Part shown: in pieces, positions 11,356 through 25,700 of the stretch
Numbering within the stretch: position 1 is the stretch's first letter
How the letters are laid out: every line of letters begins with the position of its first letter
Assembly (NCBI GenBank): GCA_023079485.1
Contig: CM041090.1
Span: 10,414,519 to 10,478,518 of the forward strand
DNA length: 64,000 bases
Source of the DNA: Archilochus colubris
Taxonomy: Eukaryota; Chordata; Aves; Apodiformes; Trochilidae
Direction of reading: 5' to 3'
Notes under the pieces: generated by a model
Seen by the model: the letters and a program-made list of their open reading frames with translations, nothing else
Told to the model about the DNA's origin: nothing
Database searches by the model: none
Translations under genes and position numbers: made by a program

Positions 11356-14300
11356 CCTTACCCACATGGAACACCCAGCTTTGGGCACAAGGAAACACAC
11401 AACTTCCTCACAAAAAAAAACCCAAACAGGATCAGTGACATCACTTCAGAATGTTTAGGACTTACTGTTATTGAGAAACATCACCAAGTTTGTGAACTTT
11501 GTACCAGGGGTTTGAAGTCTCTTCTACTTCCAGACCTATGCACACAGCAGGGGGATAAATTGTGTATTTTCCTGTTTTTAAAGGGCATTTTAGCCTGGGA
11601 AAAAGGACATGTCCTTACTTTCATTTCTTCTAGGAGTTTCCATGCTGGCTGAGGAGCACCAAATACAATTCTCAGGAGCTTCTTTCTTTCCATCCACTGC
11701 AAGGAAAACAAGGCACTGGTTATCACTCATGCATCAGCGTGGAAGATCCAGTTACTGTTAATCTGCACCCTGTGACAGGCTGGCTGGGACACACCAGTGA
11801 TTTCCTGCCTGTTACTGCTGGACTTCACTGCAGCACTGCACCTACTTCTAAGGCTTATTAAGCCCCTGTTGCTCATGAAGGCTGGACAGAAAATACACAG
11901 CAGGAGGGAAGAAAAATGCTCAAATGCACCCAGTCTACCCAAGGGGAAGTTAGTGAAACAGCTGCTAAGGATGAGAGATTTATTCTTCCTTTTTGTGGGC
12001 TTTAGGACTTAATGATTTAGAAGCATCTTCTCAAGGAGCAAGGTCTGTGAATGATTTTCCTCGTAATTTAAAAATATGTTTGAAAAATGCTTATTTTGTA
12101 TATTAAAAGAGAAAAAACCAGCTGTGCCCTGCTTGCTTTTGCTCTCCTTTTTGACACTAAGGAAAAAAGTGAAGTGAAAAAATACTTGCTCCCCATTTTT
12201 CTGCAAGGAGCATCTTGGAGGGAGTATTTTGGAGACAGGTCAGTCCCACAAATGAGAAGTGAAGTAAGACATATTGTCTTGCTGCACAAACTCTTTTAGC
12301 TACAACTAAAGTGTGGCTGGAAAAACACAGAGGAAACTACATCCAGCCTCTCAGCAAGTCAGTAACTTGACACATGGGGCTAGGAAATAACCCAGCAAAA
12401 GGAGGGTGATGGCTCAGGCAGAGCTGACACTCAGGTCATGTCCTGCCTTTGTGCTCTCATGCCTGCCACTCAAAACCCAAGAGATGAGTTGCTGAGTCAC
12501 ATCCAGAAGGGATTCGCTGTACCAAGATGTTCCAGGCTAGCTTTTAAGTAAATGTTTTGTCAGAGAGGGCCAACTCAGGAAGAAAAGGGACATGCAGGTT
12601 AGCTAACAAAGACAACCAAGAACTCTTGGGATGGAGCAGGAATATTTAAAATACATCACTCTTTTTTATCTCCTTCAGTAACAGGGTGATGAATATTACC
12701 TTTTGCTTCCCTTCTATTTTCCAGGGAAGTGTCACTGGACAAGCTGTAGGCTGTACACATCTCTCAGAGGACAAAACACAAGCTACAGCAAAAACCATGG
12801 TGTAAGGGCTTGTGTCTCTTCATATCCTGTTCTTGTATGTGACAGCCTCCTGGAGCCAGCAGGCCATGCAGCTCATACTTTGTCTTAAGGCTGCTCCAAG
12901 AGACTCTAAACCTCACCCTCTAGGATGGAGAAATTGTCCACATATATCTATGTTAACCCTAGGGACATCTTTTTTTTTGGCTTAGCAAGGGGCTGCCCTC
13001 CTGAAATTGTCAACTTTGTAAGGAAAATAGCAACAAAATTAAAGAGCTGCACAGGTTTTAGATCTGGCATTGCTCGTGGATTGATGCCTGCTCTAAGACT
13101 CATGTATCACACCCCTTGAGAAAAGAGAGCAGCACACTGACAGGTCACTCTGAGTACTGTTAAAATACTTTGAACAGAAGTGTAGGTCGAGGATCTAGGC
13201 CATGAGATGAATGTCCTAAACTAGGCCTGTAATTAGCAGCAGCACAGCAGTGCATAGGAGTCCAGATTAATTACCTCCCCTATAGGGCAGGAGGCTTTGT
13301 TTCATCCAGCTGAGCTGTGACAGCACAAAGACCCAAAATGCCTGTTGTATGGCCCAAGAAATAGATTTTCTCCACCCTGGGCATGTTCTGTATTCATTCC
13401 CTCACTATAGAGTGGTGGAAAGAGAATTTTTGTCTGTGCTTTAAGGCAGGTATTTTTAGAACCCAGGAAAAAGTAGGTTCTTGAAATTCTGCTTGACTGG
13501 AGTTTCTTAGTGCTTATTGGACAAGTAGCAGAAAAAAAGAGTTAAGCTGCAGCTCCTGTGATGTGCAGCTGGTTCTGATACATCAGGACATCACCATGGC
13601 ATGAGAGCACTTGAAGTGTGAAGCACACAGAGTGATCACAGGGAACAAAGATGTGGACACTGCTAGGTGATTCTTGGCTTACTGGTGCAAAAGAAAAAGC
13701 AATATAGAGCAATCAGAATGACTTCCATTTAATTCTTAAAAGCAGTAAATTATATTTTGATTGGTTGGTTTTGCTTTTTTGGGTTTTTTTCACAACCAGC
13801 TTCTAGTTAACTGGTGTTTCTCAGCACCTTCACTACCATAAGGCTGTGATGTTTGCTATGTGTAAGAATGCTTCTCTCATGAGACTTTGCTCTCTAGACC
13901 ATACCAAGAGAACTCAGAATGTGCTTTTACAATTGAAGGTTTATGAAGGTGTATAAAACAAGATTTCATGCAAATTTCCCTTAGTTATGATCAAGAAATT
14001 GCCTTGAAAAATATTCTGGCTCCTACAGTTGTACACCTGATCATCTTACAGGTCAACATGTAAGCTTGTGAACAACAGCAAATGCAAATTAATGCAGTTT
14101 AACTAAGCTGAGACCTGACTCTTTATGGTGACCTGAGTTCAGTCTTGTGTTATCATTATTTTGAATTCTTATTGTAGTGAAGCCTGCATTTGGGAGTTCA
14201 CATAACAGAACATTTTAAGAGGGAAAGAAAATCTCACACCCACATGGCACACTACAAGAGAGAAGGAGCAGGTTTCCCCTGAAGATGTCAAAGCTCTCTC

Positions 14301-16780
14301 CAGTCCATGAATGGCTACGACTGGAGTTGATTTGGCCTCTCAGGAAATGATGGTTTACCTCTATCTTTACTTGTTTACCAGCAGCTTTTTGAAGACAAGG
14401 ACAGGGAGCAAGCAACACAGCCAACAGCACACTGCCCACTTAAAGGCCATGCAGCACTCTTCTTCCACAGTGACAGATTCAGCTATATTTGCTTTCTGAA
14501 GACAGCAGATCTAGAGACTCCTCCTAACCATCCTGCATGGAAGTCACTGAGGCAATGGCTACAGTGGGAATGGCTTTTCAGGGGAAAGGGACTGAGCAGC
14601 CACCAAAGTGGCCACTTAGATGCAGAAAGCTTAGCAGCCACAAAATGTCTATTAGTGGTGCAGAGAAAGCATCAGCTGTGTGTGTGTGACTGAAGAGACT
14701 CCTCCACATATGATTAACTTCTGTTTCAGGTATTGAGTTGGGTGCATTTCTGGGCTCCTTGGGATGAGCCCACAGAAACCAATCTGGGAAACAAACTGTT
14801 TCCTGCTTTACTACTGATGTGAACAGGGCAGGACTTACAAGGCACAGGCTGCCAAACTACACAATGAAGTCAGTTTGGTTGGGGCTGAAGAAGCATTCAA
14901 AATGTTGAGAGTAGTGCACTAGCTAATTCTAAGATTAAAAAAAACCAAAACAACCAAACAACAAAACAGCTGTAAAGCAGGAATTAAAATGTCTGCTAAC
15001 TGCTTGGAAAGGACACAGGCTGAAGCTCCTAAGAGTAGATCAGTCTTAGAAGAGAAATAAGATACTTGCATCTTATCCTGCAAAACACACAGGATTTAAC
15101 CTCAGACAGAATTGGGCTGTCTTGCTACCAGACTAATTATCTAAGACAAATAGCAATGAAAAAGTGTGATTCCTACCCAAAGCCAGAGCATTTTGTGTTC
15201 ATTTTTAAGACTGCACACTCCTCAGTAACTACTTACTTTTTGTGTAACAGAGAGTTCACTGTGAGCTCTTGCATCAGAACAGCTCCAGTAGTTTTCCTAT
15301 CCACCTGTCCCAAAAAGACAGGCACTGGTGAAGCAAGGACTGCCAGGAGAAAGATCCTCCATTAAAGTCAGGTTTTGCCATCCCTTTGTAACAAAAGGGT
15401 TTTGGTTTTTTTTTTTGATGGCACTGCTGGATACACTTGCATTTTTCAGTGTGTTAACCTATTCTACATTTTCTGATACAGATTCCTGTTGAAGGGCCTG
15501 ATCCAGCCCAGCATGTTAGCACAAACCCCTCTTCAGCAGAAGTTTAATTTATTTGCTGTGACTGGGGGAGGCTGAGGCACAGGCAAATCCTTTTTCCCCA
15601 CCTCACCTACAGAGCCTTAAGAGGCAGGGCAGACATCTGGGAATGGCAGAGGCAAACCAGAGAGGCAAGACTCACTGGAAACTCCCTGTCAAAGGCAAAT
15701 GCTAGATTTTTTTTTTGCCTTTGGAATTTGTCAACCTTAGGAAGCTGTCTCTGAAGTCACATTATAGTTCTGGGAATAGCTCATATTGATGGGATATTAA
15801 AGCCAATTTAGGGCAAGTTTAGTCATGTATTTGAAGCAATTCTCAGTGCTTTTGTCACTGGCAAGTCCCACGTTGCATCTGCCATATCTCCAGGGAGGGA
15901 TATGAACCCAGTAAACAGAGCTTCTCTCATAGCCAGATAAAACACATCACACAGGTCACATCTTGATCCTACCAGGGGAGCAAATACCAAACAGAGCTAA
16001 ACCCCACTTTCTAATTACTACACAACTCTTCCAGACTAACATGCACCTCTCAAAGACCACATCAAACCTCAGCACAGCCAGTGCAGATCACAAGGCTGCA
16101 TCTGTAGCAGATGAACTTCACAAAGCAGCCTCCATTTCAAGTACATGAGCAACAGTGCCCATCAAGGCAGAGCAGCCCCTCCATTTTATCCAAACAACAC
16201 AGAAACATTTTTGATGACTTCATGGTCCTTCATTTTTTTCTGTAAGCCACTGAATCTGGACTTTACTTACCATTACAAGAGGGCAACACTTTGTGAAAGG
16301 CAATTAGGTATTTCCAAGAGAGACTTGAACCACAGGCCTCTGTTAATATTTTTTTATTTTGCTTTGGAAGTTCTCCTCACACATGAGATCACAACACAGA
16401 CACCTTTCTTAGTGGAAAGTGCTTTGCTGCCTGTTGAACCAGTGTATAAGCTGTTAGCAAAAGCAGGAAGTTACTTATCAGCCAGTCAGTACTGCCTTAA
16501 ATACACATCTTTACTGCTACCCTCATTACCTTACTGTTTGTATTTATAGTGTTGTATCCACCTCCTCATCCTCCATTATGCACAGCAAACTCTCTACTTC
16601 TCTGGTGGTATTGATGAGGATAAAGCCACAAGCCTTCCAAGCATCTCTTGGATTACAGCACATTCTTTACTGTCCAAAACATCACCCGTTTTGGCTGCAA
16701 ATCCACTTGGACTCTTCCCAGCTGGCCAACTCCTCTCTTCTCTTGTTTTCTGTCTCCTTTTCTGCCCACAAAGAGTGTGA
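11356..16780. other. Intergenic gap between convergent genes, including both 3' UTRs
   Basis: No coding sequence is recognisable between the PPP1R14D stop (11355) and the ZFYVE19 stop (16781, on the other strand). It should contain both 3' UTRs. A candidate poly(A) signal for ZFYVE19 is listed separately; PPP1R14D has only weak ATTAAA-type candidates (near 12101 and 13036). An A-rich simple tract lies at about 14936-14968. Confidence 0.6.
16353..16358 (-). terminator. ZFYVE19: Candidate AATAAA poly(A) signal for ZFYVE19
   Basis: TTTATT on the + strand reads AATAAA on the - strand, about 420 bases past the ZFYVE19 stop codon. It lies in a T-rich tract, so a chance match is possible. Confidence 0.3.
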
Positions 16781-19700
16781 TCACTTTGACTTGCAAGGAA
16801 GACGATAGCAGGAGGTGTGGTGGTCTTTCAGGTCAAACTCATCATGGCCTTCCCTGAGAAGCAAACACAAAATGCAACCAGAAGTCAATACCCATGCAAG
16901 GAGCTCACCCTCAGCCACTGCACAAGATGCCTCCCAGCAGCTCCTAACTAGAAACCTATCCCACAGGCTAGCCGTGGGGACCCAACTGGCAGCCACCTGG
17001 ACTAACTACTGAATGTATTTGGTGGCCACAGAAACCTCTGAGGTGCTCAGTTTCAGCATTGTGTCTGTGATTCCCAGGCACATTATCAGTCAAAATGACA
17101 GGCTGCTCCACACAACTCTGAAAAATAACTTGTGGCTAAAATGCAGTGTATTGGAAGCTCTCTTAACCATGCTCTGTAATAGGCAGTGTTGAGAAAGACA
17201 CAAGCTTCCATCTGCAGTGTGCAACTGATAGACTCACTCACCTGCCAGGCTGTTGATTCTCATGCTTGATGAGATTTTGTTGATTTTACTCATGTTTGCT
17301 GTCTGATATTTCAGTTTGTTTGTTTTGCTTTTGACCAACTAACAGTGCCAGTCACATGTTTCTTACCATTTTCAGATGTTCTCCCCCACTCTATTTCCAT
17401 CTCTCTACAAAAAGCATTTGCAGGAGATGACAGAATATGCACAAAAGTCTCTTTTACAATCTCAACCAAATTCTTAGCATGCTGCTGTTTAAATGTCATT
17501 CAGCACTACTCTAAGAACCCAGCCAACTACCCAATACTTCAGAGTCATAAAAAAGAGAAGCCATACAAGCTGTGAGGGACAGCTTTGTATTCAAATGAAT
17601 CAAATCTAAGACATGGTAATTTTTTTGTCATAAATGAAGCAACAGATGTTTAAGAACCAAGATTAATAGCTGCTGGGTTGTCCATGCTTATTTCAACAAG
17701 CATTTATTAGACTGCTTATGACTGCAGAGTCTCAACCTAAAAAAAGTCTCAGGAAAAAATACTATCTGATCTCTCTTCTTACTGGAATCCAGCCCACATC
17801 ACCCATCAATGATACTAAAAAGCCATAGGAGTCTCACTTATCCCATCCCATGCAAAGCAGCCCATCAGCTGCTCCAGACAACACCCAAACAATGTGCCTG
17901 AGCATGCAGGGGAACAGTTCAGAGCAAACAATTCTGCCTGTGACCGGTTAATTCCTAAAGCCTGGGATAATTACTGATCACACAAAGTATTTCTCTAACT
18001 ACTAGCATTCAGGGTTCCTCAAATCTTCCCTCCTACTATCTCTGCTTGCTGCCCAACAGGAAGAATGAATAAGAGCAGCCAAGCTTCCCTGGGATCTGCC
18101 TCCAGGACTCACCGAAAGCAGCGCTGGCAGTAGAGGTCCCCATCGCAGCCGTGGCAGCGCAGGGTGGCATCTTCATTGCAGATACAGCACCAGGGTAACT
18201 CATCCTCCTCACTGTCATCTGCCCCAGAAAGAGCTGTGGTGGCTAGAGCTTGGGTCTAATTCACAAAAAAAAAAACCAAAAACCAACCAAAAACAAAAAA
18301 CAACCAGAGAATAATTCAAACCCCAGCAGAGAGAGTAGAGGATTTTCATTGTAGTGCATGATGGACAAGATAACGTCACATCCTCAATGGTTCACTCTTT
18401 GTTGACCAAAACTGTGTGAGATGAACTTGTCCAAAGCCCAAAGATTGGCTCTACATGTATCTAGATTATTTAATAAAAACCCAAAACACTCCTTTACTCA
18501 TGAATCTGTGTTGCTTGGAAAGTGAACAGGTGTTCATCCTCATTTAGTGTCTATGAAATTTACTCATTTAGTGCCTTCACTAAATGAAGCCCAGAGCTTC
18601 TGGCAGGTACCACAGCAATACCTAGTGACAAACAAACCCTGCTGCAAAAGCAAGTAAGGGATCAAAGAGTTTTGCTGAAAGGAGTTATGTGGGAAGGGAA
18701 AGCAGTAGAGAGATGAGAGGGTTGTTTTCCACCTGTTACAGAAAGAAAACTGGGAGACAAAGGACACGACTTGCCAAAAAGTCCTTACTATAGATTTAGC
18801 CAAAAATATCTTCTGAAATCATAATTTTAAATCTGTCCATAAGGTCTTATATTGACTTCTGGTTTACACAGTGACTGGATACTGGCAAAGGCAGCTTCCT
18901 AACACAGCAGAAATAAGATGGCACTACCTTTCATATCAGTAATCCCAGAAATGCAAGGTGCATACCTATGAGATGGGTATTTTATATAATGCTTACAATT
19001 AAATAATTTCTTCCTCTGGGGATAGGCATGTCAGGTGTCTGTGAGTCACAGGTCCATTTAATTCTTGTAATATATTTAAAGAAGGTGTATGTATTTTCAT
19101 AATAAGCTGGAATCCATCCTGAGCATAGGATGTTATATTTCTTCCTCCAATGTTATATGAGAATACAGACAGTTAATTACCATCTAGAGGTTCTCTTCTG
19201 CATATGCTGAAAGCACTGGCAAGCCTCCCACTTAGTCTGGTTCAGAAGACCTTGGCCTTCTTGGTCTAATTATATTGGTGAGTTACAAATTCCTTCCCTG
19301 ATATCCATCTTGTGAGGTCTGTGCTAACTTCTCTGGGTTCAGAGGACACCATGCCACTTGGCAGAAAGCCAGCCTGAAAGGAACTGTGTTCCCAGGGAGC
19401 AATTCACTCTATAAGTAGAAGAATGACTCAGAGCTGTGCTAAGGGTTGGTCAGCCTTGCAAGAAACCACTCAGCTCCTCTGCTCTGGAGAAGCTGGTTCC
19501 TTGGTTTGTTTCCTGCATGAAGCCTAGGATACAGCAAACCTTTGCTGCAGAACTGTTCCCTTCTGAGACCCTGGAATATGGCAATTTCAAGGGATCCTGA
19601 CCAGTTCACTGACCTTCTGCTTTGCTTTTTTATGTGGGTTCTCCTGTGAGGGTCCTGGTAGGGTGGTCTGATCCGGAGGGATGTTGAATCCACTTGCTTC

Positions 19701-22700
19701 ATCCAGGGCTGCTTCTTCTGTTAGCTGGTAACAGAAAACAAGAAGCCTCTTGTTTCCAACAGAGCTGGGAGCCTCATTCTAGGCTCTAAGCCCTCCTCTT
19801 CAGTCTGATGCAGTATCAGGAGGCAGGTCTGAATACAACTGGTGCTAACCAGGCAGATATGAGCAGTCTAAACAAAACTATAGCAGCAGTGGGCTTCAGC
19901 TTTGCAGTATCAGCAGGCCTTCAAAATCATGCTAACCACACACATATTGTCTGCAACCAGACAGATACTTAAGCACAAAAAGTTTGTGTCTTCCTGGAAT
20001 ATAATTCATGGACATTTTACAGGGAAATCTAGGGATAAGCTGTACTAAATAGGACACATTTCATGAAGCATGCTCTAGCTGGGGGGGGGGAAAGATTATG
20101 CAAGTGAAGAAGTACCAGTACAATGGGGTTGGAAAGTAGAAACACTGAGCATGAGTGAGAAAGACAATGTGACAGGCTAGAATTAATGTTGTCACACAAA
20201 CATTGTAGCTGAATGGCCTGTGGGAGCTAGAATTAGAAAAGCACTAGGGGGGGAAGGAATGAAACTCTGCTCAGGAACAGAAATACACCCTTTGCAGGCT
20301 CATCAGGTTAACATACACACTAGGAATAATGGAGGAGAAAACAAACAAATCCCCAGCTGCCACTTCTGACCTGTTTCAGCACTCTGTGAATGGCTTCCTC
20401 CTCAGTCACTTCCTCATCACTGTCAGGGAGTGAATAGGTTTCCAGTGTCACTGCAGGAGTAAAAGACAAGAGACTGTAACCACACCTGCCCCAAGCCTTG
20501 TGCCCACTTACATGCAAGAGACAATCCTTTGTAGTGTGAACTTCCTTTGGCACTCTGGCTCTGGAACAGACAGGTCCTTCTCAGATGGGGATTCCTCAAA
20601 AAGTGTGTTAATGGGGTTTTTTTAATACTAAAGAGGGATGGAAAAAAATCAGCACCAAAAGCTTTGCTTTTAAAAACTTAATTCTAGCATGCTCTGGTGA
20701 GGTTAATAATCTCAAGGAAGGGTGTACAACAAAGCAGTCTGGCCTTACAGCTCTGGGTTTTGCTCTCAACCAAGATCTTGCATACTGATTTCACAATGAA
20801 CCAACCCATACAGCTTTACAGACAGAACCAAATCTCTTTGTTTCTCACAGAACAGAGGACTTAAATGGATAAACACCTCTCAGAAAATAAACTATTCTTT
20901 CCCAGAAACTTGGTTCCTCTCTTGGCATTGGGTTCTTCTACCCACCTTTCTCTGGGTCCTCTCCTCTGAGTGCTGCCAGTCTCTTGGCAACTTGTAGGAT
21001 CTTTTCCTTCCTCGTGTTCTCTTCCCGCAGCTCAACAGCAGCTTCTGCCAGCAGCTTATTCTTCTCCTCTTCCAGCTGTTTTGCATCCATATCTGCAGGG
21101 CAGACACAATCTTCACTCTCCCGATTGAGATCATTCAACCTTTGGTTACCAACTCCTGCAAACAGACACACAGAACATGCTGCTGACTCTTCTTGGGCAC
21201 AGAAAAATTGAGAGCAGCTTGCTGCTCATCCTGTATCTGGGCAACAGCAGGAGAAGCGATGGCACAGGAGGACCCACACTGCACATGAAGACAAGAAAAG
21301 TGAGCTAATCTGTCTTTTAGTGAGGTTACGGTGAAAGCATTGCAGCTAGTTCTGTTTAGAATCATAGAATCATAGAATCATAGAATTGTCCGGGTTGGAA
21401 GGGACCTCAGAGATCATCTAGTCCAACCCTTGACCCACCGGAGCAGTTGCTAGACCATGGCACTGAGTGCCACATCCAGTCTTTTTTTAAATGTCTCCAG
21501 GGACGGAGAATCACCACCTCCCCGGGCAGTCCATTCCAAGCCTAATCACCCTCTCCGTGAAGAAATTCTTTCTAATATCTAACCTAAACCTCCCCTGGCA
21601 CAACTAAGACTGTGTCCTCTTGTCTTGTTGAAGGCGTCTGAAAAGAGTCCAGTTCCCACCTCGCTACAGCCTCCTTTCAGGTAGTTGTAGACGCGATGAG
21701 AAGGGATTGAGTCCATCATCAGCAAATTCACAGATGACACTAAGCTAGGAGTGTGGATCAGCTGGAAGGCAGGAGGGCTCTGCAGAGGGACCTGGACAGA
21801 CTGGAGAGTTGGGCTGATTCCAATGGGATGAGGTTCAACACAACAACCCCATGGGGAGCTCCAGGCTGGGCACAGAGTGGCAGAAAGGGACCTGGGAGTC
21901 TGGATTGCCAGGAAGCTGAACAGGAGCCAGCAGTGTGCCCAGGTGGCCAAGAAGGCCAATGGCATCCTGGCCTGGATCAGGAACAGCGTGGCCAGCAGGT
22001 CCAGGGAAGGGATTCTGCCCCTGTGCTCAGCCCTGGTGAGGCCACAGCTTGAGTCCTGTGTCCAGTTCTGGGCCCCTCAGCTCAGGAAGGAGATTGAGGT
22101 GCTGGAGCAGGTCCAGAGAGAGCAAGGAGGCTGTGAAGGGATCCAGCACAAGTCCTGTGAGGAAGGGCTGAAGGAGCTGGGGGTGTTCAGGCTGAAGAAG
22201 AGGAGGCTCAGGGGAGACCTCATCACTCTCTACAACTCCCTGAAAGGAGGTTGGAGCCAGGGGCGGGGTTGGGCTCTTTTCCCAGGCAACTCTCAGCAAG
22301 ACAAGAGGGCATGGTCTCAAGTTGTGCCAGGGGAGGTTTAGGTTGGACATTAGAAAGAATTTCTTTATGGAGAGGGTGATCAGACACTGGAATGGGCTGC
22401 CCAGGGAAGTAGTGGATTCTCTGTCCCTGGAGATATTTCAAAAGAGACTGGATGTGGCACTCAGTGCCATGGGCTGGGAACTGCAGCGGGAGTGGATCAA
22501 GGGTTGGACTTGATGATCTCTGAGGTCCCTTCCAACCCAGATGATTCTATGATTCTATGATAATGGGATCTCAGATTTGATGTTTTGGAGCAGAGCACAG
22601 GTGTGTTAGGAGTAGCAACAGCTTCTCCCCAGGGAAGGGTCACCTTAGAGAAACAGAGTGAATACTACAGCCCTGAGAAGAAGAAACTGCCTTTGCACAA

Positions 22701-25700
22701 AGACAATGAAATACACTGTGGAGCCTGATGTCTGCCCTTGGTCAATTTGGGAGTTTTTGGGGTAGACAAGGACAAACTGGACACTCAGCTCACTAGTAAG
22801 TTAAATAGAGAGGCACATATTGCCTTCTCACCATAGTACATACATTATTAGACAGAAATGGGTCTTTGGAAGCCCTAATAGGTACCTTGAGAATGGACTC
22901 TTGGTCTGTAATGCTCATCAATGGCAACTTCCTCAGACAGTTGAGTTAAGAGGTCGTTGGTCTGTTGGACCAGACTTCTGGTATCAGGAGGCTGGTGTAC
23001 CTAAGAAACAAGGGCATGGGAAATGGCAAATGAGAGTAAAAAGACAGACTCAGTCAAAGAGAAAGTTTGGTAACCAAGACCATCCCTCAGGTGGGAGCAG
23101 CATAAAATGATGCACCCACTGACCTTGGAGTCTCAATTTATGGATACCTGGTATAAGACTCTCAGTGCTTCATTCTCAGAAGTGCTGAACACACACAGCT
23201 CTGAAAGCAGTCATGCAAATAAGGCAGTAGCACTGAATGTGTAGGAGCACATGCTGCTGGGTCCCAATCCCAGCTCTGCCACTACCTCCAGTGTAAAAAA
23301 GTGCCATTCTCAACAGTACCATCCAGCAGCCTCACTGAGGCCTATAAAAACAGCTGGGTGTGTAGCACTGCTGAAAGAGCAGCATGAAGAAACAATTTAT
23401 CAGGGAAAAGATAATTCATCTAGGCTTTGAAGGCACATATCCAACTCATTCCTCTGCAATCTCTGAGTAACCACTCTGTGCTTCCATTTCTGGAATAATT
23501 AATAGGATCTTGCCCAGCTGGGATGCAGCAGCATCTACAAGATACAATTAGAAGGTAGGGCTGACAGACAAACAGCTCCAAAAAAAAATCAGGCCATTTA
23601 GGCATACAAATGGATTGAGAGAAAAAACTCATCATCTACTGTTTAAAATAGTCAAGAGCTAAAGCTGACATGAAGAAAATACTGTATTCAAACTGAAGCA
23701 GTGAAGTGGAAAAGCCTGGCCATTTGCTTCTGGAGCAACAACACAATCAGGAAATGGACCTTTCTTAAGGGAGCCACTCAGACACAAAAATGCCAAAGAA
23801 GGAAGAGCAGCTAACGTGCTGGGACACCAGTTACAGCATCAGCTTGAAATACATTACTGGCTGAGGAGCTGAGGGAGCTTACAGGCCTGGGAGCCAGGGA
23901 AGGAGGATCTCTGCCCTGCAGCACAGCCAAGCGGTCCTCCATCTCCTGTGTGGATGGAACAGGTCCCCAGGAGTCCTCCTTCAGGGCAGCCAGCCTGGCT
24001 TCAATCTCAGCCTGAGTAGGGATGGACTCTGCAAATTGGAAAAACCCAAGGGAGGAGATTACTCTCATTATTGAAACCCAAAGGTTTAACTGCTACCTCT
24101 TCCTTCCCAATCCTTGCCTGATCAGAGTTTCTCTCCTAGCCATAAGGCAAATATTAGGGTAACATTGTTTGGCAGTCAGCTGACTTAGGACACCAGGGAC
24201 AGGCAGAGAAGTGTCCTTTAGGCAGTACAGTCCATTGGTCCCACACCTCTTAATGTAATCCTAGGCATATCAGACTAAAATACTCCCCCAACACTTAATA
24301 GGACAAGAGAAAATAATCCCAACTTGCAACAGGGTAGGTTTAAACTGAGTATTAGGAAAAATTCTTTGAGAAAGTTATATTGCACTGGAACTGGCTGCCC
24401 AGGGAAGTGTTTAAGTCACTGTATCTGGAGGTATTTAAAAGACATGTAGATGGGGTGCTTAGGGACACAGTTTAGTGGTGGACTTGGCACTGTTGGGTTG
24501 ATGGTTGGACTCAATGATCTCAAAGGTCTTTTCCAAGTGAAAAAATTCCACAATAATCTGGTCACCACTCTGCAGTGGGTTCTTTCCCTTTTCATATCAC
24601 ATTACCATTTTATAAATAGTTTATTCTCCCACAACCACCACAAGGCTGTCCCAGAAGCTGACAGATGTGGACTGGGATGAGAGCCCTTTTTCTCCTCTAT
24701 AAGGCAAGGCTGGAGAGAACAATCCCACAGAGACAGGATTGCTGTTGCCCAGGACAATGACCCACAGGAAACCTCCTGCAAAAGAGTTTGGCCAAAGACC
24801 CCAATCTCATTCTGTCCTGACTGTGCTCTATATAGGCTTTACCCCAAACAATGGAAAACACCAAAGTGATTTTACAGGTATGATACTGCCCCAAAATGGA
24901 GAAGCAGTTTCAAGGCAATAAGCAAAAAAAAACTGGAACATTATTATAAAATCACTGTAGAATTTGGCCATTGTGGCAGCAGAGTCTGGATGCTCTGTCC
25001 AAATTTATTTCCCTCAAAAGGCAGGTTTTGAAAGCCCTCTCCCTCCAGGTTCCATGTTTCCCTCTCCCTCCAGGTTCCATGTTTCCCACATAGCAGTGTT
25101 CCCACCCAACGTATCTCCAGTATTCTCCACAACTCACTTGGTTTTCTTTCCTCCCTGAGCCTCTCAAGTCTCTCTGCAATAGCTCTATCCTCTTTTGAGA
25201 GCCCTCTGTATCTGGAGCATTCTTGACCTGAGGGCTTTGCAGTTGTCCTTTGTTGCTCTTTCAGGTGGTTTTGCTGAGCCTCAAAAGCTGCAACATGCCT
25301 GTGACAAGGATGGAAAAAAGACACAGCAGCTGAGAACAAAGGTTTAAACCCTGAGATATGAAAACATTCCCTGTGTGAACCCAGCAGACTGTTTGAAGAA
25401 CGTCAGTGTAGAACAGAAGAGAAACACTCCTTCCTGCACCAGGAACTATACTCCTTCCCATAGCTCACAGGAGCAACACACCTGCCATCATTTCCAAGGA
25501 GACAAGGAACATTTGACTACCAGGTTCCTGGTTCCAAGCCAACCCCCAAGTCAGCCATGGATAAATGTAGGCAGATGGCTGTCTAGGAGTCTATTCTGAG
25601 AAGCACAGACCTCATTCCCCAAACAAAGGGAAAACCCAAAGAGCAAAAGCTTCATCCTTAATTTAATTCTAAACAAGCAAGTATCTCCATCAAAAACCCC

